Below, piece by piece: positions 1 through 6,267 of a stretch of 30,663 nt of DNA. Each line of letters begins with the position of its first letter. Within the stretch, counting starts at the first letter, position 1. Both the position numbers and the translations under genes were made by a program. The stretch comes from Thermococcus sp. (GTDB taxonomy: Archaea; Methanobacteriota_B; Thermococci; Thermococcales; Thermococcaceae). The stretch lies in assembly GCF_027066465.1 (NCBI RefSeq), contig NZ_JAMONU010000143.1:1-30663 (forward strand), given 5' to 3'. The notes beneath the pieces were generated by a model. That model was not told the DNA's origin and made no database searches. It saw only the letters and a program-made list of their open reading frames with translations.

Positions 1-29
1 AACCCTCAACTTCTCGGAGAGCCCTCCGC

Positions 30-117
30 GCGGGGGTTGCCGAGCCTGGTCAAAGGCGGTGGACTCAAGATCCACTCCCGTAGGGGTTCCGGGGTTCAAA
101 TCCCCGCCCCCGCACCA
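30..117 (+). tRNA. tRNA-Leu (anticodon CAA)
   Basis: Seven-base acceptor arms GCGGGGG and CCCCCGC pair, followed by discriminator A and an encoded CCA. The anticodon stem GTGGA/TCCAC closes the loop CTCAAGA, which puts CAA in the anticodon positions. A long variable arm follows, as expected for a class II leucine tRNA, and the T arm is CGGGG-TTCAAAT-CCCCG. No intron is visible. There is no TATA box in the 29 bases upstream, so its promoter lies outside the window or it is processed from a longer transcript. Confidence 0.95.
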
Positions 118-216
118 GAAACTTTGTTGGGCAAAATTTCATCAAAGGTTTGTGATTCCTTTTGAGGAACAGTTTTTAAGTGGATTTCTTTTGAGTTGCT
201 CCTTTGAAGGGATGAA

Positions 217-243
217 CTCCTTTAAAAGCGTCTTTTAAGGGGG
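217..243. repeat. Inverted repeat, 12-bp stem, CGT loop
   Basis: Arms 217-228 and 232-243 pair over 12 positions, two of them G-T wobbles, around a three-base loop CGT. It is the longest of the tight hairpins in the noncoding patch. Confidence 0.6.
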
Positions 244-400
244 TTCAAGTGTTTTTGCGCTCCGAAGGAGTGCAGTTCAAACAGAACCCGCGTGAAAGAG
301 GGCGTATTTTAAAAGGAAGATTAAGTGCTTTTTAGAAGTGCAAATTTTAGAAAGGGTTTCTACTGAATTTGCTCTGTTAATCAGTGTTTCACTCCACAAA

Positions 401-417
401 GGCGCCCGAAGGGCGCC
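401..417. repeat. Perfect 7-bp inverted repeat, GAA loop
   Basis: GGCGCCC and GGGCGCC flank GAA. The same architecture (7-bp GC stem, 3-nt loop) occurs at 257-273 (loop GAA, one G-T pair) and at 684-700 (loop GGG, perfect), which suggests repeated copies of one structural module. Confidence 0.6.
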
Positions 418-556
418 GATGGTAAGTTGAAACTATCTTAAGGAGTTTTGTTGTAGCGTTAAACCCTTTATGGACTTTCTCTTTTGTTAGTGCACAACTG
501 ACTTCTTGCTCTTTGGGGAGAAAGCAGCTTTTCGCCAGCCTTTCTCAAAGGCTGTT

Positions 557-584
557 GCAAAGTTTTATCAAAGTTTGTGATTCT
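557..584 (+). repeat. Inner inverted-repeat arm, left copy
   Basis: About 28 nt matching the reverse complement of 797-824 with roughly six differences, and matching 131-159 in direct orientation. The 3' part TTTGTGATTC is the best conserved. Similarity continues outward on both sides (536-556 against 825-841) as diverged AAAGGCTGTTG-like sequence. Confidence 0.55.
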
Positions 585-796
585 TTTAACGGGGGTGTTT
601 GGAAAGTGTTTGCGCTTTTAATGGCTTTGTGGGTTGTGAATTCTCTAATTTTGGAAGCTGTCTCGTGCGGGTTTACCTTTCTCGCGCTCCGGGGGAGCGC
701 CTCTTAGAAAACCCCTTCTAAATGGCTTTCTTGAAGAATTCTCTGAGAGTGCTTCCAACTAAGAGTGCAAACCTCTTAGAATCGCATTCTCAAGAA

Positions 797-824
797 AGAA
801 TCACGAACCTTGGTCAAACTTCGC
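797..824 (-). repeat. Inner inverted-repeat arm, right copy
   Basis: Reverse-complement partner of 557-584. Between the arms lie a perfect 9-bp pair (726-734 with 790-798) and the perfect 7-bp hairpin 759-779, so 557-824 could fold into one branched structure about 270 nt long. Confidence 0.55.
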
Positions 825-1119
825 GCAGGCCAACAGGCTTTAGGAAAGTTTGTTAAAAGAGTTAAACCCCAAAACGGGCAAAGATAAGTTGTATGTCTTT
901 CAAGCAGTCCGTTAATGTAGGGTTTACTTTCTACTGGCTTGGGAAGGTGTTTAACTTGGACTGCGCCTAGAGGGAGCTAATGGAAGAAACACGCTTGAGA
1001 ATGGCGAGTTTTAAGCTAAACCCTACGAAAATGAACCCGTCTAAAAGCATGCTTCATTTTGATGAAACTTTTCACCAGAAAAGTTTCTCCGCCAGCGCTT
1101 TCGTCAGAAAGGGCTGTAA

Positions 1120-1197
1120 TGGCGGGCCGGGCGGGATTTGAACCCGCGGCCACGGGGTTAAAAGCCCCGCGCTCTAACCAGGCTGAGCTACCGGCCC
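1120..1197 (-). tRNA. tRNA-Lys (anticodon TTT)
   Basis: Read on the minus strand, acceptor arms GGGCCGG and CCGGCCC pair; discriminator G and CCA are encoded. The anticodon stem CGGGG/CCCCG closes the loop CTTTTAA, giving TTT. It is the last of three tRNAs in the same orientation, 41 nt after tRNA-Pro, and has its own TATA-like box at 1224-1233. Confidence 0.95.
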
Positions 1198-1223
1198 TTC
1201 GCCCAATTGATAGGGGTGGGAAG

Positions 1224-1233
1224 TTTTTATAAA
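1224..1233 (-). promoter_or_regulatory. TATA box for tRNA-Lys
   Basis: The minus strand reads CTTTATAAAA about 27-36 bases before the mature tRNA 5' end, so transcription would begin a few bases upstream of it. Confidence 0.55.
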
Positions 1234-1238
1234 GCTTC

Positions 1239-1316
1239 TGGTGGGGCCGCCGGGATTTGAACCCGGGTCACGGGCTCCCAAAGCCCGCAGGATGGGCCAA
1301 GCTACCCTACGGCCCC
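1239..1316 (-). tRNA. tRNA-Pro (anticodon TGG)
   Basis: Minus-strand acceptor arms GGGGCCG and CGGCCCC pair, with discriminator A and encoded CCA. The anticodon stem CGGGC/GCCCG closes the loop TTTGGGA, giving TGG. It lies 22-27 nt downstream of tRNA-Thr with only a weak TATA-like sequence between, so cotranscription with tRNA-Thr is likely. Confidence 0.95.
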
Positions 1317-1343
1317 CTAGGCAGAATTGAAACCGAAAAATTT

Positions 1344-1420
1344 TGGAGCCCCGGGCGGGGTTTGAACCCGCGACCTGCCGCTTACCAAGCGGCCGCTCCA
1401 CCAGGCTGAGCCACCGGGGC
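1344..1420 (-). tRNA. tRNA-Thr (anticodon GGT)
   Basis: Minus-strand acceptor arms GCCCCGG and CCGGGGC pair, with discriminator T and encoded CCA. The anticodon stem GCCGC/GCGGC closes the loop TTGGTAA, giving GGT. It is first in a Thr-Pro-Lys tRNA cluster. Confidence 0.95.
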
Positions 1421-1442
1421 GTCGTTGATACGATAGACCGAG

Positions 1443-1453
1443 CGTTTATAAAT
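1443..1453 (-). promoter_or_regulatory. TATA box for the Thr-Pro-Lys tRNA cluster
   Basis: The minus strand reads ATTTATAAACG, placed so that initiation falls near 1423-1425, just ahead of tRNA-Thr. The box overlaps the stop codon of the RNA ligase partner gene (1446-1448). Confidence 0.65.
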
Positions 1454-2039
1454 TTTTCCCCCCAAGCTTCCGGGCGAGGCCTTCGAGAACGTCCTTGAAC
1501 GTCGAGGCGTCAATCCATTTAATCCCCATCTTCTGTGCCCATGTCAGGATTCCAACGTCGGCCGAGACTATCGTTGCGTCAAGCTCCTTGGCGAGGAGTA
1601 TCAGCTCGAAGTCCTCCTTGCTGTCCACGATTCCCTCCCTAAGGGCCTTTCTGTAGTTCCTCCTGAGCTTCTGGATTATCTTGTCAACGTTGTCGGTCTC
1701 AACGACGCTTTCCCGGACGGCTTTTTCAGCAACGCGAAGCCCCTTGTCGATTCTCCTTCTGATGTCCTCTATAAGCTCGTACACGACGAAGGCAGGAATC
1801 TTGAGGTCGTGCAGGTTGGGCGGCTTCTTTATTATATAGAGTTCGATGTCCGGTTTCAGCTCTTCATCAACGAAGTGCATGACCTCGCGGTAGATGCCCG
1901 GCGGCATGTAGAACTCAACCCTGCCGAAGAGGATTTCAGCGTATCTCAAGAACTCCCTCATGGCCTCCGTTGGATTCTCACCGAAGCGCTTCCGAATCTC
2001 GGGGTTTACGAAGATGCTCGTGTCGAGGACGAACCTCAT
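1446..2039 (-). CDS. RNA ligase partner protein, PIN domain (UPF0278 family)
   Basis: The protein of 197 residues begins MRFVLDTSIFVNPE, which carries the first PIN-domain aspartate in LDTS. Further acidic residues (EDFELILLAKELDATIVSADVGI near the C-terminus) fit the PIN nuclease fold. It matches the archaeal family known as RNA ligase partner (TIGR03875), named because the gene often sits beside a thermophilic ATP-dependent RNA ligase. No ligase gene is in this window. Two in-frame GTG codons lie upstream (2048, 2045). I prefer the ATG at 2039 because the TATA box at 2069-2078 places transcription initiation near 2045, giving an almost leaderless mRNA, and the protein then starts at the conserved strand. 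The biochemical role is unproven; an RNA-processing or toxin-like nuclease function is inference. Confidence 0.88.
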   Translation of the reverse strand: MRFVLDTSIFVNPEIRKRFGENPTEAMREFLRYAEILFGRVEFYMPPGIYREVMHFVDEELKPDIELYIIKKPPNLHDLKIPAFVVYELIEDIRRRIDKGLRVAEKAVRESVVETDNVDKIIQKLRRNYRKALREGIVDSKEDFELILLAKELDATIVSADVGILTWAQKMGIKWIDASTFKDVLEGLARKLGGKNL

Positions 2040-2050
2040 GCCCACCACAA

Positions 2051-2078
2051 GCTTATTTAGGTTTCGCGCTTTAAAAGG
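2051..2078. promoter_or_regulatory. Interlocked divergent promoters
   Basis: Two TATA-like boxes lie in a 50-bp divergent gap. CTTATTTAGG at 2052-2061 suits the plus-strand isomerase-like gene, with a start near 2083. TTTTAAAGC, read on the minus strand at 2069-2078, suits the PIN gene. Polymerases could not occupy both at once, so the two genes may compete for initiation. Confidence 0.5.
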
Positions 2079-2090
2079 TTGGGTGGAAGT

Positions 2091-3299
2091 ATGAGGGTCG
2101 GCGTTGTTTTCGGAATCAGTGAGCTTGCCAGTCCCAGGGTTTTTGAGTCGAAGGCATCGAAGTTCCTAACGGAGCTTTCAAAGGAGTTTGACGTTGCTGG
2201 AGGCTTCATCCTGAGTTCAAAGTCAGACTTTAAGAAGGTCAAGGCCGAGGTGAACTTCAACGATGTTGATGCTCTCGTTCTGTATCCCCTAACCGGCGGA
2301 ACAGAGGGTTTTTTGAAGGAGTTCTTCGTCTTCAGGAGGCCAACCGTTGTTTTTGGTGACCCCTTCAACAACTCCCTCGCGGCGGCCATTGAGGTTCGGG
2401 AATATCTCAGGGAGAGGCTCGTCCCCTCTACCCTCGTAAAAAACATGAACGAACTGAAGGCGGCCCTTTTGGGCTATGAGGATGCCCTTGAAGTCCTTGA
2501 GCCTTTCCTCAAAATGAGGCTCGGTTTGATAGGCAGGGTCTCCCCCTGGCTGGTGAACGAGCGCTTCGACTTGCCTTACACTAGAATCAGCCTCAAGAGG
2601 TTCTGCGAGTACTACGGGAAGACGAGTGACGAGGAGGGCTGGAATGCCGTTGAGGACGTCTTTGAAGGTGCCGTGGAAACGGGGGAACCCGGAAAGGAGG
2701 ACCTGACGCGCGCGGGGAGGATATTCGTGGCCCTGGAGAGAATACTGAAGGACTACAGGCTGGACGGTTTCACGATAGGATGCTTCGACCTAATCGGAAA
2801 GCTCGGAGCAACTCCCTGCTTGGCATTGGCAATGTTCAACGCAAGGGGCATCCCCGCGGCGTGTGAGGGAGAGCTTAACTCCCTTCTAGGGATGTACATC
2901 CTAAGGAGATACTTCAACGAACCCGCCTTCATGGGCAACGTGGCCGATTTCGGCGAGGATTACGTAGTGATAGCCCACTGCACGGCCCCCCTGCTCTGGA
3001 GGTATCGCCTTAGAAGTCACTTTGAGAGCGGTATTGGGGTTGGGGTTGACGTCGAGCTTCCCAATGGAAGTGCAAGCCTCCTCAAGATTCGCGGGAGAAG
3101 GGCAGTTGTTGCCGGGGTTGAGGTGGTTGGAAACGAACACTCGGAGGACAGGTGCAGAACTCAGGTTAGGGTGAGGGTTGAAGACGCACCCGAGTTCCTC
3201 GACGGAACGCTGGGCAACCACCACCTCTTGGCCTACGTGGACAGTGAGGAGCTTGCCGATTTGCTGAGCGAGCTTGGTTTTGAGGTTATGCTGTACTGA
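2091..3299 (+). CDS. L-fucose/L-arabinose isomerase-like protein
   Basis: A soluble protein of 402 residues. The N-terminal half is Rossmann-like (MRVGVVFGIS, then DALVLYPLTGGTEG). The C-terminal half carries FDLIGKLGATPCLALAMFNARGIPAACEGE and a later GNHH motif, which resemble the C-terminal domain of the fucose/arabinose isomerase superfamily (COG2407). True isomerases bind Mn2+ through Glu, Asp and His; the CEGE and NHH segments are the plausible equivalents, but the exact sugar substrate cannot be read from the sequence. ATG 2091 is preferred over TTG 2079 because GGGTGG at 2081-2086 is then a properly spaced ribosome site. The gene diverges from the PIN protein and has no sugar operon around it. 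Confidence 0.72.
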   Translation: MRVGVVFGISELASPRVFESKASKFLTELSKEFDVAGGFILSSKSDFKKVKAEVNFNDVDALVLYPLTGGTEGFLKEFFVFRRPTVVFGDPFNNSLAAAIEVREYLRERLVPSTLVKNMNELKAALLGYEDALEVLEPFLKMRLGLIGRVSPWLVNERFDLPYTRISLKRFCEYYGKTSDEEGWNAVEDVFEGAVETGEPGKEDLTRAGRIFVALERILKDYRLDGFTIGCFDLIGKLGATPCLALAMFNARGIPAACEGELNSLLGMYILRRYFNEPAFMGNVADFGEDYVVIAHCTAPLLWRYRLRSHFESGIGVGVDVELPNGSASLLKIRGRRAVVAGVEVVGNEHSEDRCRTQVRVRVEDAPEFLDGTLGNHHLLAYVDSEELADLLSELGFEVMLY

Positions 3300-3306
3300 C
3301 CAAATG

Positions 3307-3314
3307 GTTATAAC
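3307..3314 (+). promoter_or_regulatory. TATA box for the pilin-like gene
   Basis: GTTATAAC, centred 24 bp before the ATG at 3334, predicts a transcript starting at or close to the start codon (leaderless or nearly so). Confidence 0.6.
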
Positions 3315-3333
3315 GGAGCGGGAAGTATGTTAG

Positions 3334-3519
3334 ATGATGAGAAGTGGACAAGCCGCTATTGAGTACCTCTTCATGGTAGTTGTGGCCCTCCTAATGGTTC
3401 TGCTGGCCGTTAAATACCTCCAGAAAACAGCGCAGTATGCAATGGAGCAGGCAAACAGAACAACAAACGAAGTCGTTGAGATTATACGGAACATGACGAG
3501 AGAGGCGGCCTCAGGCTGA
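3334..3519 (+). CDS. Class III signal peptide (type IV pilin-like) small protein
   Basis: A 61-residue protein beginning MMRSGQAAIEYLFMVVVALLMVL. The segment after SG fits the archaeal class III (prepilin-like) signal QXSXEXXXL: cleavage is expected before Gln6, followed by one hydrophobic helix of about 20 residues that would be both membrane anchor and pilus core. The remaining tail is short and polar, with two Asn-X-Thr sites (NRT, NMT) that could be N-glycosylated outside the cell. Processing by an EppA/PibD-type peptidase is inferred from family knowledge. No pilus assembly ATPase or TadC-like gene is nearby, so it is an orphan minor pilin candidate. Its last 9 bases overlap the 3' end of the convergent TRAP permease gene. 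Confidence 0.72.
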   Translation: MMRSGQAAIEYLFMVVVALLMVLLAVKYLQKTAQYAMEQANRTTNEVVEIIRNMTREAASG

Positions 3520-3525
3520 GGCCGC
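3505..3525. terminator. Perfect 9-bp inverted repeat holding both convergent stop codons
   Basis: GCGGCCTCA and TGAGGCCGC flank a 3-nt centre GGC. The right arm contains the TGA of the pilin-like gene (3517-3519). The left arm, read on the minus strand, contains the TGA of the TRAP permease (3511-3513). Both transcripts therefore end in the same hairpin. A terminator or 3'-end stabilising role is inference; the plus-side flank is pyrimidine-rich. Confidence 0.55.
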
Positions 3526-5814
3526 TATCCCCCTTCTTCCGCTGAAGAAAGTTCCCACGAGAACGAGGGCGAGGCCAATTCCTATGATTATCGGGTTCAG
3601 GCTCGCCCCCACGAGCGCCACCAGAACGAGGGCTATTCTGTAGGGCCTGCTGAGGTGGCCCCTAAGCCAGCCGGTGAATCCGGCGGAGAGCATGTAGAGC
3701 ACCAGTATGGTTGCAAGGAGGTCGTAGAGAACGAGCCCGACGGTTCCTATGTGCCAGTGCTTCACCGTAATCAGGAACATCTCCGGGTGGGTGAAGTAGA
3801 TGTAAGGCCCTATGTATCCAGCTATCGCGTAGCGAACTGCGTTGAGTGCCGTTTTCCAGAAGTCGCCTCCGGCCAGTGCGGAACCGGCGTAGCTGGCCAG
3901 CGCAACGGGTGGGGTTATGTCGGCCAGTATTCCGAAGTAGAACACAAAAAAGTGGGCGGCGAGCAGTGCTATTGCGGTCATAAAGCCCGGAACGGGCTGG
4001 TCGTAGGGATGAACAGAGCTTACGGCATGATATATTGCCGGGGCCATGACGAGTGACGTAATTATGTAGTTGGCGGTCGTTGGAACGCCCATGCCGAGTA
4101 TCAGGCTGAATACCATTGTGACGACGAGGAGGAGCCACAGGCTTCCTCCGGTTAGCTCCGCTAGGCGGTAGCCGAGCGAGTTTGCCAGGCCAGTTATCGT
4201 GAGCGAACCCTGGATTAAGCCCGCACTGGCAGCAGCAAGCATCACCGCGGTGCTCGTTTTGCCGGCTTCAATCATGGACTCGTACGTTGCGGAGAACATC
4301 TTTCTTCCGCCGGGGCTCCTAGAGAACACGCCCACAATGAGGGAGAAAATTATTCCGAAGATTCCCGTCATGAAGAGCAGGTTCTCTTTGTTAATTCCGA
4401 TGGATTGATTGAGCGCTATAAAGAGCAGGAAGAGCGCTGTTATGTAGAGCTTCTCGTTGAATTCGACTCCCCTTTTCATCAGCGCAAGTCCAATCAGCAG
4501 GGCAACGAGGGCGAGTAGCACTGGATAGCCGCTCCCGAAGAACATGAGGAAGGTCCCAACGAGGACTATGGCAACGTACAGCGCTTCGTTGCCCTTAATT
4601 TCGTCCTTTGAAATCCACGCAACCCATATTGCGACGCCGAGGGACGAGATTGCCGCTATGTGGGCCGGAATTCCCCACACAAGGGCGACCGTAATGACTG
4701 CTATCGGGAGCAGTATGTAGCTCTTCCTCAGGAAGTAGCGTATCGGCTTAAAGTGCTCCTTCGGCATTCCCCTGAGGCCGAGCCTCTTCGTTTCCCTGTC
4801 TATGAAGAGGTAAACCCCGGAGTAGTAAACGATTGCTGGAAGAACGGCGGCTATTATTATCTTGTTGTACGGAATCCCGAGGAACTCCGCCATTATGAAG
4901 GCGGCGGCTCCCATTATAGGGGGCATGAGTTGCCCACCGGTTGAAGCCACGGGTTCAACGGCTCCCGCTATCTCCGGCGGGTAGCCGGCTTTCTTCATGA
5001 GGGGTATTGTAAACGTTCCGGTCGTGAGGACGTTGGCAACGCTCGAACCGCTGACGGTTCCCATTAGTCCGCTCGCTATCACGGCGGCTTTGGCGGGTCC
5101 TCCCGGGCGTGAGCCGAAGAGACTTATCATGAACTCCGTGATGTAGTCGCTAATCCCGATTTTGAGCAGGAACGAGCCGAAGAATATGAACGCGAAGACG
5201 TAAATAGTCATGACGTAGAGGGGCGTTGCGAAGATGCCCTCGCTCGCCAGATACATGTGCTCGGCAAAGACCTTCCAGTTGAACCCTACGTCGCTGATTG
5301 CGTATCCGAGAAAGACCAGAACTACAAGGGGGAGAACCCACCCGATGACCCGCCTCGTGGCTTCAAGAACGACGAGAATTGCGATGACTGCGAAGATGAC
5401 ATCCCTCTGATAGACCGTTGCCGTTTCAGCGTAGCTCGGATACCTGAAGAACAGGTAGAACATTGTTATTAGGCTGAGGCCTATGAAGACGAAATCTATG
5501 GGTTCAACGCGCTTCATGCTTTCCCTCTTTCTCCTTGCGGGATAGAGGATGTACGCGATTAGAAGAATCATCGCGAGGACAAAGGCTTCCCCCTGCTGGG
5601 TTTGGAGGGTGTACAGGAGAAAGCCGAGTTTTACTCCCACTCTGGAGAGCATATCGTAGAGTGCACCGTTGAAGTTGAAGATGAACAGAATCTCGTATAT
5701 ACCTATGAGGACCGCCGCAACCGTTACGATTCTTTCAAAGAGCGGCGGGAGTTTTCTCGTCCTGCTTATTACCTCTTCGAGCTTTTCAATATCAACGTTC
5801 TTCTCCTCCGACAC
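3511..5814 (-). CDS. TRAP transporter fused permease (4TM/12TM, TAXI type)
   Basis: An integral membrane protein of 767 residues. A short charged N-terminus is followed by about four helices equivalent to the small DctQ-like subunit, then a long DctM-like region with conserved loops such as AEFLGIPY and LILGMGVPTTANYIITSLVMAPA. This fused layout is typical of TRAP permeases that work with TAXI binding proteins, and these systems import organic acids using ion gradients. It starts at GTG 5814, three bases after the stop of the DUF1850 gene, with GGGAGGTG eight bases upstream. Upstream in the same operon are the DUF1850 protein and the binding lipoprotein. Length and gene order fit a complete transporter. 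The substrate is not predictable. Confidence 0.93.
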   Translation of the reverse strand: MSEEKNVDIEKLEEVISRTRKLPPLFERIVTVAAVLIGIYEILFIFNFNGALYDMLSRVGVKLGFLLYTLQTQQGEAFVLAMILLIAYILYPARRKRESMKRVEPIDFVFIGLSLITMFYLFFRYPSYAETATVYQRDVIFAVIAILVVLEATRRVIGWVLPLVVLVFLGYAISDVGFNWKVFAEHMYLASEGIFATPLYVMTIYVFAFIFFGSFLLKIGISDYITEFMISLFGSRPGGPAKAAVIASGLMGTVSGSSVANVLTTGTFTIPLMKKAGYPPEIAGAVEPVASTGGQLMPPIMGAAAFIMAEFLGIPYNKIIIAAVLPAIVYYSGVYLFIDRETKRLGLRGMPKEHFKPIRYFLRKSYILLPIAVITVALVWGIPAHIAAISSLGVAIWVAWISKDEIKGNEALYVAIVLVGTFLMFFGSGYPVLLALVALLIGLALMKRGVEFNEKLYITALFLLFIALNQSIGINKENLLFMTGIFGIIFSLIVGVFSRSPGGRKMFSATYESMIEAGKTSTAVMLAAASAGLIQGSLTITGLANSLGYRLAELTGGSLWLLLVVTMVFSLILGMGVPTTANYIITSLVMAPAIYHAVSSVHPYDQPVPGFMTAIALLAAHFFVFYFGILADITPPVALASYAGSALAGGDFWKTALNAVRYAIAGYIGPYIYFTHPEMFLITVKHWHIGTVGLVLYDLLATILVLYMLSAGFTGWLRGHLSRPYRIALVLVALVGASLNPIIIGIGLALVLVGTFFSGRRGIAASA

Positions 5815-5817
5815 GTT

Positions 5818-6261
5818 TCAACACCTCCCGATTATCACGAGAAGAAGGGGGCACGTCTTAACCCTGAAGTGGACGAGCTCGGGACCCCTCGGGGTCAGAA
5901 CGGTTCTGTTGTTCACGATTATCCTCGCCCTGTTGAAGGGTATGAACCAGTAGTCAAGGCTCTTTCCAAGCGGCTGGTCAACGAGCTTGTAGTAGTAGTC
6001 CCCCTCCCTTCCCTGTATATCTTCGGGCAAACCCGCACCGAAGTCCTTCCACAGCATCTTTCTAACGAACATCCCGCTCGAGTTGACCTCTATGATTTCA
6101 ATTACTTCACTGTGCTCAACGCTGTGGTTGTACTCTATCCTCAGCCAGACCTCCCCGAGGGGGGTTGCGTAGGACCTCTCCCTGTCTTCAATAACGAGGG
6201 AGTTAACGGGAACGAAGAACAGCATCACTAAAATAAAGAAAACGAGGAGGGCTTTTTTCAA
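5818..6261 (-). CDS. DUF1850 domain protein of the TRAP operon
   Basis: A 147-residue protein starting MKKALLVFFILVMLFFVPVNS, an N-terminal signal or anchor helix, so the rest is probably outside the membrane. The body has the DUF1850-like pattern IEYNHSVEHSEVIEIIEV followed by DFGAGLP and a C-terminal basic strand region ending FRVKTCPLLLVIIGRC. DUF1850 proteins are commonly encoded between TAXI binding proteins and fused TRAP permeases, exactly as here; their role is unknown. A third, accessory subunit is inference from that linkage. The start codon is TTG 6261, preceded by GGTGAAGG, which overlaps the stop of the binding-protein gene. Confidence 0.8.
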   Translation of the reverse strand: MKKALLVFFILVMLFFVPVNSLVIEDRERSYATPLGEVWLRIEYNHSVEHSEVIEIIEVNSSGMFVRKMLWKDFGAGLPEDIQGREGDYYYKLVDQPLGKSLDYWFIPFNRARIIVNNRTVLTPRGPELVHFRVKTCPLLLVIIGRC

Positions 6262-6267
6262 AAGCCT

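Larger units (their letters stand above)
118..1119. repeat. AT-rich noncoding patch with nested inverted repeats
   Basis: This kilobase between tRNA-Leu and tRNA-Lys holds no credible gene and is visibly more AT-rich than its surroundings. It is built from inverted repeats. Outer arms are 133-146 and 1058-1072 (opposite strands, one inserted base). Inner arms are 557-584 and 797-824, about 28 nt with roughly six differences; 131-159 is a further direct copy of the inner arm. Tight hairpins lie at 217-243, 257-273, 401-417, 536-554 and 684-700 (3-nt loops), and at 704-721, 759-779, 1064-1087 and 1093-1116 (6-7-nt loops). The segment could be a decayed mobile element, a MITE-like family or an RNA-encoding relic. 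I do not recognise a named family. Its AT-richness argues against RNase P RNA or SRP RNA in a hyperthermophile. Confidence 0.6.

Noticed and set aside
401..700. CRISPR array
   Set aside because: Hairpins recur, but repeats are not identical direct copies with uniform spacers, and no cas genes are near.
513..707. Open frame of 64 codons starting at TTG within the AT-rich patch
   Set aside because: No ribosome site or TATA box at the proper distance, and it runs through the inner inverted-repeat arm and two hairpins. It looks like a by-product or relic of repeat sequence.
118..1119. RNase P RNA or SRP RNA in the long noncoding gap
   Set aside because: Structural RNAs of hyperthermophiles are GC-rich; this segment is AT-rich and lacks the conserved cores I know for either RNA.
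1174..1401. Minus-strand frame of 75 codons across three tRNAs
   Set aside because: It lies entirely on tRNA-Lys, -Pro and -Thr, whose folds are clear.
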